Notes under the pieces: generated by a model
Seen by the model: only the letters and a program-made list of their open reading frames with translations
What the model was told of the DNA's origin: nothing
Database searches by the model: none
Part shown: positions 6,491 to 7,231 of the stretch, one piece after another
Layout of the letters: each line of letters starts with the position of its first letter
Position numbering within the stretch: the first letter of the stretch is position 1
Translations under genes and position numbers: made by a program
NCBI GenBank assembly: GCA_009839405.1
Contig: VXPR01000099.1
Coordinates: 1-7,231 of the forward strand
DNA: 7,231 nucleotides
Direction of reading: 5' to 3'
Source of the DNA: Gammaproteobacteria bacterium
Lineage (GTDB): Bacteria; Pseudomonadota; Gammaproteobacteria; Pseudomonadales; Azotimanducaceae

Positions 6491-6955
6491 TCAGCCTCCC
6501 CGCCGGCGGCGGGCGTCGATGGATACCACGTTGCCGCCGGCCACCACGCGCTGACGCGGCTCCAAGGCGAGTTCCCAGGTGATGGCGCCACGGCGCGACT
6601 TGGCAAAGCCACGAATGCCGTGGGTGTCGCGCACGGTGAAGATGGCGAAGGTGACGTGAATGAGGCCGTCGTCGGACCACAACAGGCCCAGGTGCGGAAC
6701 GCTCTCGAGCTTGGCGACTCCGTCGACGTTGATGCCGGCCGCCTGCACGGTAACGGCCCAGGTGCCGAACTCATCCGGGGCAAGCCAGGCGTTCACGGCG
6801 ATGTCGGCGCTCCCCGGACTCTCCAAGGCGCCTTCCACCAAGAACCCTTGTTCATCCTCGCGCACGTGGATGAGAGCCGTGAAGGACACGGGCGCGGTCT
6901 CGCCAACGGGCCGCCAAGAGCCGCGCCCCTGCCAATCGCCCGGCGTAAGCAGCAC
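6491..6955 (-). CDS. Conserved-looking hypothetical protein, possibly calycin-like barrel
   Basis: This 154-aa protein has no signal peptide, membrane segment or cysteine, and I do not recognise a family. The N-terminal TPGDWQGRGSWRPVG, with tryptophans at 8 and 14, resembles the opening strand of calycin-type barrels. What follows is a series of short alternating strands (VSFTALIHV, GFLVEGAL, TWAVTVQAAGI, LIHVTFAIFTV, ITWELAL), so a small beta barrel is plausible but unproven. The end is basic (DARRRRGG). The reading frame is bounded upstream by a TGA immediately before the GTG start at 6955, so this is the longest possible form. AGGCGA about 8 nt upstream is a modest ribosome binding site. 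It is the first gene of the hydrolase-ABC operon, with 18 nt to the hydrolase start. Coding is supported by operon position and protein-like composition rather than homology. Confidence 0.7.
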   Translation of the reverse strand: MLLTPGDWQGRGSWRPVGETAPVSFTALIHVREDEQGFLVEGALESPGSADIAVNAWLAPDEFGTWAVTVQAAGINVDGVAKLESVPHLGLLWSDDGLIHVTFAIFTVRDTHGIRGFAKSRRGAITWELALEPRQRVVAGGNVVSIDARRRRGG

Positions 6956-6972
6956 TCAGGCGTCGCCTGCGC

Positions 6973-7011
6973 GGCCCACACCAAACCGCCAAACGCGGTT
7001 TGGGTGGGGCC
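6973..7011. other. Large hairpin in the leader of the four-gene operon
   Basis: Arms 6973-6989 and 6995-7011 pair at 14 of 17 positions around a 5-nt loop (caaac). The innermost 9 bp are perfect (ccaaaccgc with gcggtttgg), then there are three central mismatches, then 5 bp more. On the minus strand it ends 17 nt before the GTG start of the hypothetical gene. No U-run follows, so it reads better as a 5'-leader structure or a repeat than as an intrinsic terminator. Confidence 0.6.
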
Positions 7012-7082
7012 AGGATCGAAAACGGGCGCGTATGGCGTGACTCCGTGCCAATGGCACCCCGGCGTTGAATGGGAAGGGCGCG

Positions 7083-7088
7083 ATTATA
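7083..7088 (-). promoter_or_regulatory. Perfect TATAAT -10 box, candidate operon promoter
   Basis: The minus strand reads GCGTATAATCGCGCCC, with an exact -10 consensus standing out in a very GC-rich stretch, 127 nt before the GTG start. No good -35 hexamer is found 15-18 nt upstream (the 17-nt position reads GGTGCC) and there is no extended TGn, so an activator or relaxed -35 is likely. The leader would contain a small GTGCC-ATT-GGCAC hairpin (7045-7057) and the large hairpin near the start codon. Confidence 0.45.
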
Positions 7089-7187
7089 CGCCCGCGCCGC
7101 GTGACGGCACCCAGCGCCCTCCCCGAACAAAGCCCGCCGGCAACCACCAAAGCAACAGCCCCTGCCATGCGAGGGCCTCTCCTGGAC

Positions 7188-7206
7188 GGAGGGCGTCCCG
7201 CCCTCC
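7188..7206. repeat. Palindromic repeat, copy 2 (ggagggcg-tcc-cgccctcc)
   Basis: An 8-bp perfect stem (7188-7195 with 7199-7206) encloses a 3-nt loop. It matches the left-end copy at 57-74 with one loop difference. It belongs to the GC-rich palindromes seen at both edges of the window. Confidence 0.7.
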
Positions 7207-7208
7207 AA

Positions 7209-7225
7209 GCGCGCCGAAGGCGCGC
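7209..7225. repeat. Tandem hairpin gcgcgcc-gaa-ggcgcgc
   Basis: A perfect 7-bp stem with a 3-nt loop starts 2 nt after the preceding palindrome, giving two hairpins in tandem. The array may continue past the right edge of the window. Confidence 0.6.
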
Positions 7226-7231
7226 ACGCAG

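Noticed and set aside
6012..6783. Long minus-strand frames in alternative phases across the hydrolase N-terminus and the hypothetical gene
   Set aside because: Arg/Ser/Pro-rich shadow translations; the hydrolase frame carries the signal peptide and catalytic motifs without interruption.
7127..7138. A decayed copy of the left-end acaaagcccc repeat
   Set aside because: Only acaaagccc (9 nt) plus a few bases match 126-134 and the flanking arms do not pair, so chance similarity in GC-rich DNA is as likely.
6956..7168. A 70-aa minus-strand frame with a hydrophobic start, ending directly before the GTG of the hypothetical gene
   Set aside because: It contains the TATAAT box and the large hairpin, its second half looks like translated palindrome, and no ribosome binding site was seen. 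A leader peptide cannot be excluded but is not supported.

Overview
This is a GC-rich (roughly two-thirds G+C by eye) bacterial chromosomal window, most like a proteobacterium and probably a gammaproteobacterium. The basis is a CCA-encoding tRNA gene, clear Shine-Dalgarno sites, a Prx6-type peroxiredoxin, a TauD/TfdA oxygenase and dispersed GC-rich palindromes. The taxonomic call is an inference from gene style; no ribosomal marker is present.

Left part (1-2325, all minus strand). A tRNA-Arg(CCT) gene is followed after only 20 nt by a luciferase-like (LLM) flavin/F420 oxidoreductase, and then by a TauD/TfdA-type Fe(II)/2-oxoglutarate dioxygenase. The tRNA and the LLM gene look co-transcribed from one promoter next to the tRNA 5' end. 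The dioxygenase may be read from the same message or from a promoter in the 132-nt gap. Downstream of the dioxygenase, bases 18-139 are almost entirely a run of four consecutive inverted repeats.

Middle (2326-3089, plus strand). A 1-Cys peroxiredoxin gene is transcribed divergently from the tRNA, across a short shared promoter region. It ends 4 bp from the convergent end of the next operon.

Right part (3094-6955, all minus strand). This is a tightly packed four-gene operon: a small cytosolic protein of unknown function (possibly a calycin-like barrel), an exported S33/TAP-type alpha/beta hydrolase, a NatA-like ABC ATPase and a NatB-like ABC-2 permease. Spacings are 18 nt, a 4-nt ATGA overlap and a 4-nt TTGA overlap, so the genes are very likely co-translated. 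A perfect TATAAT box and a large hairpin lie in the leader. The layout suggests an ABC-2 exporter working with an exported hydrolase, but nothing in the sequence identifies the substrate.

The far right end carries two tandem hairpins. One is nearly identical to a palindrome in the left-end cluster, so a dispersed palindromic repeat brackets the window. I saw no CRISPR array, insertion sequence, transposase or integrase. The candidates most worth following are the hydrolase-exporter operon with its unknown first gene, and the hairpin cluster at the left end.
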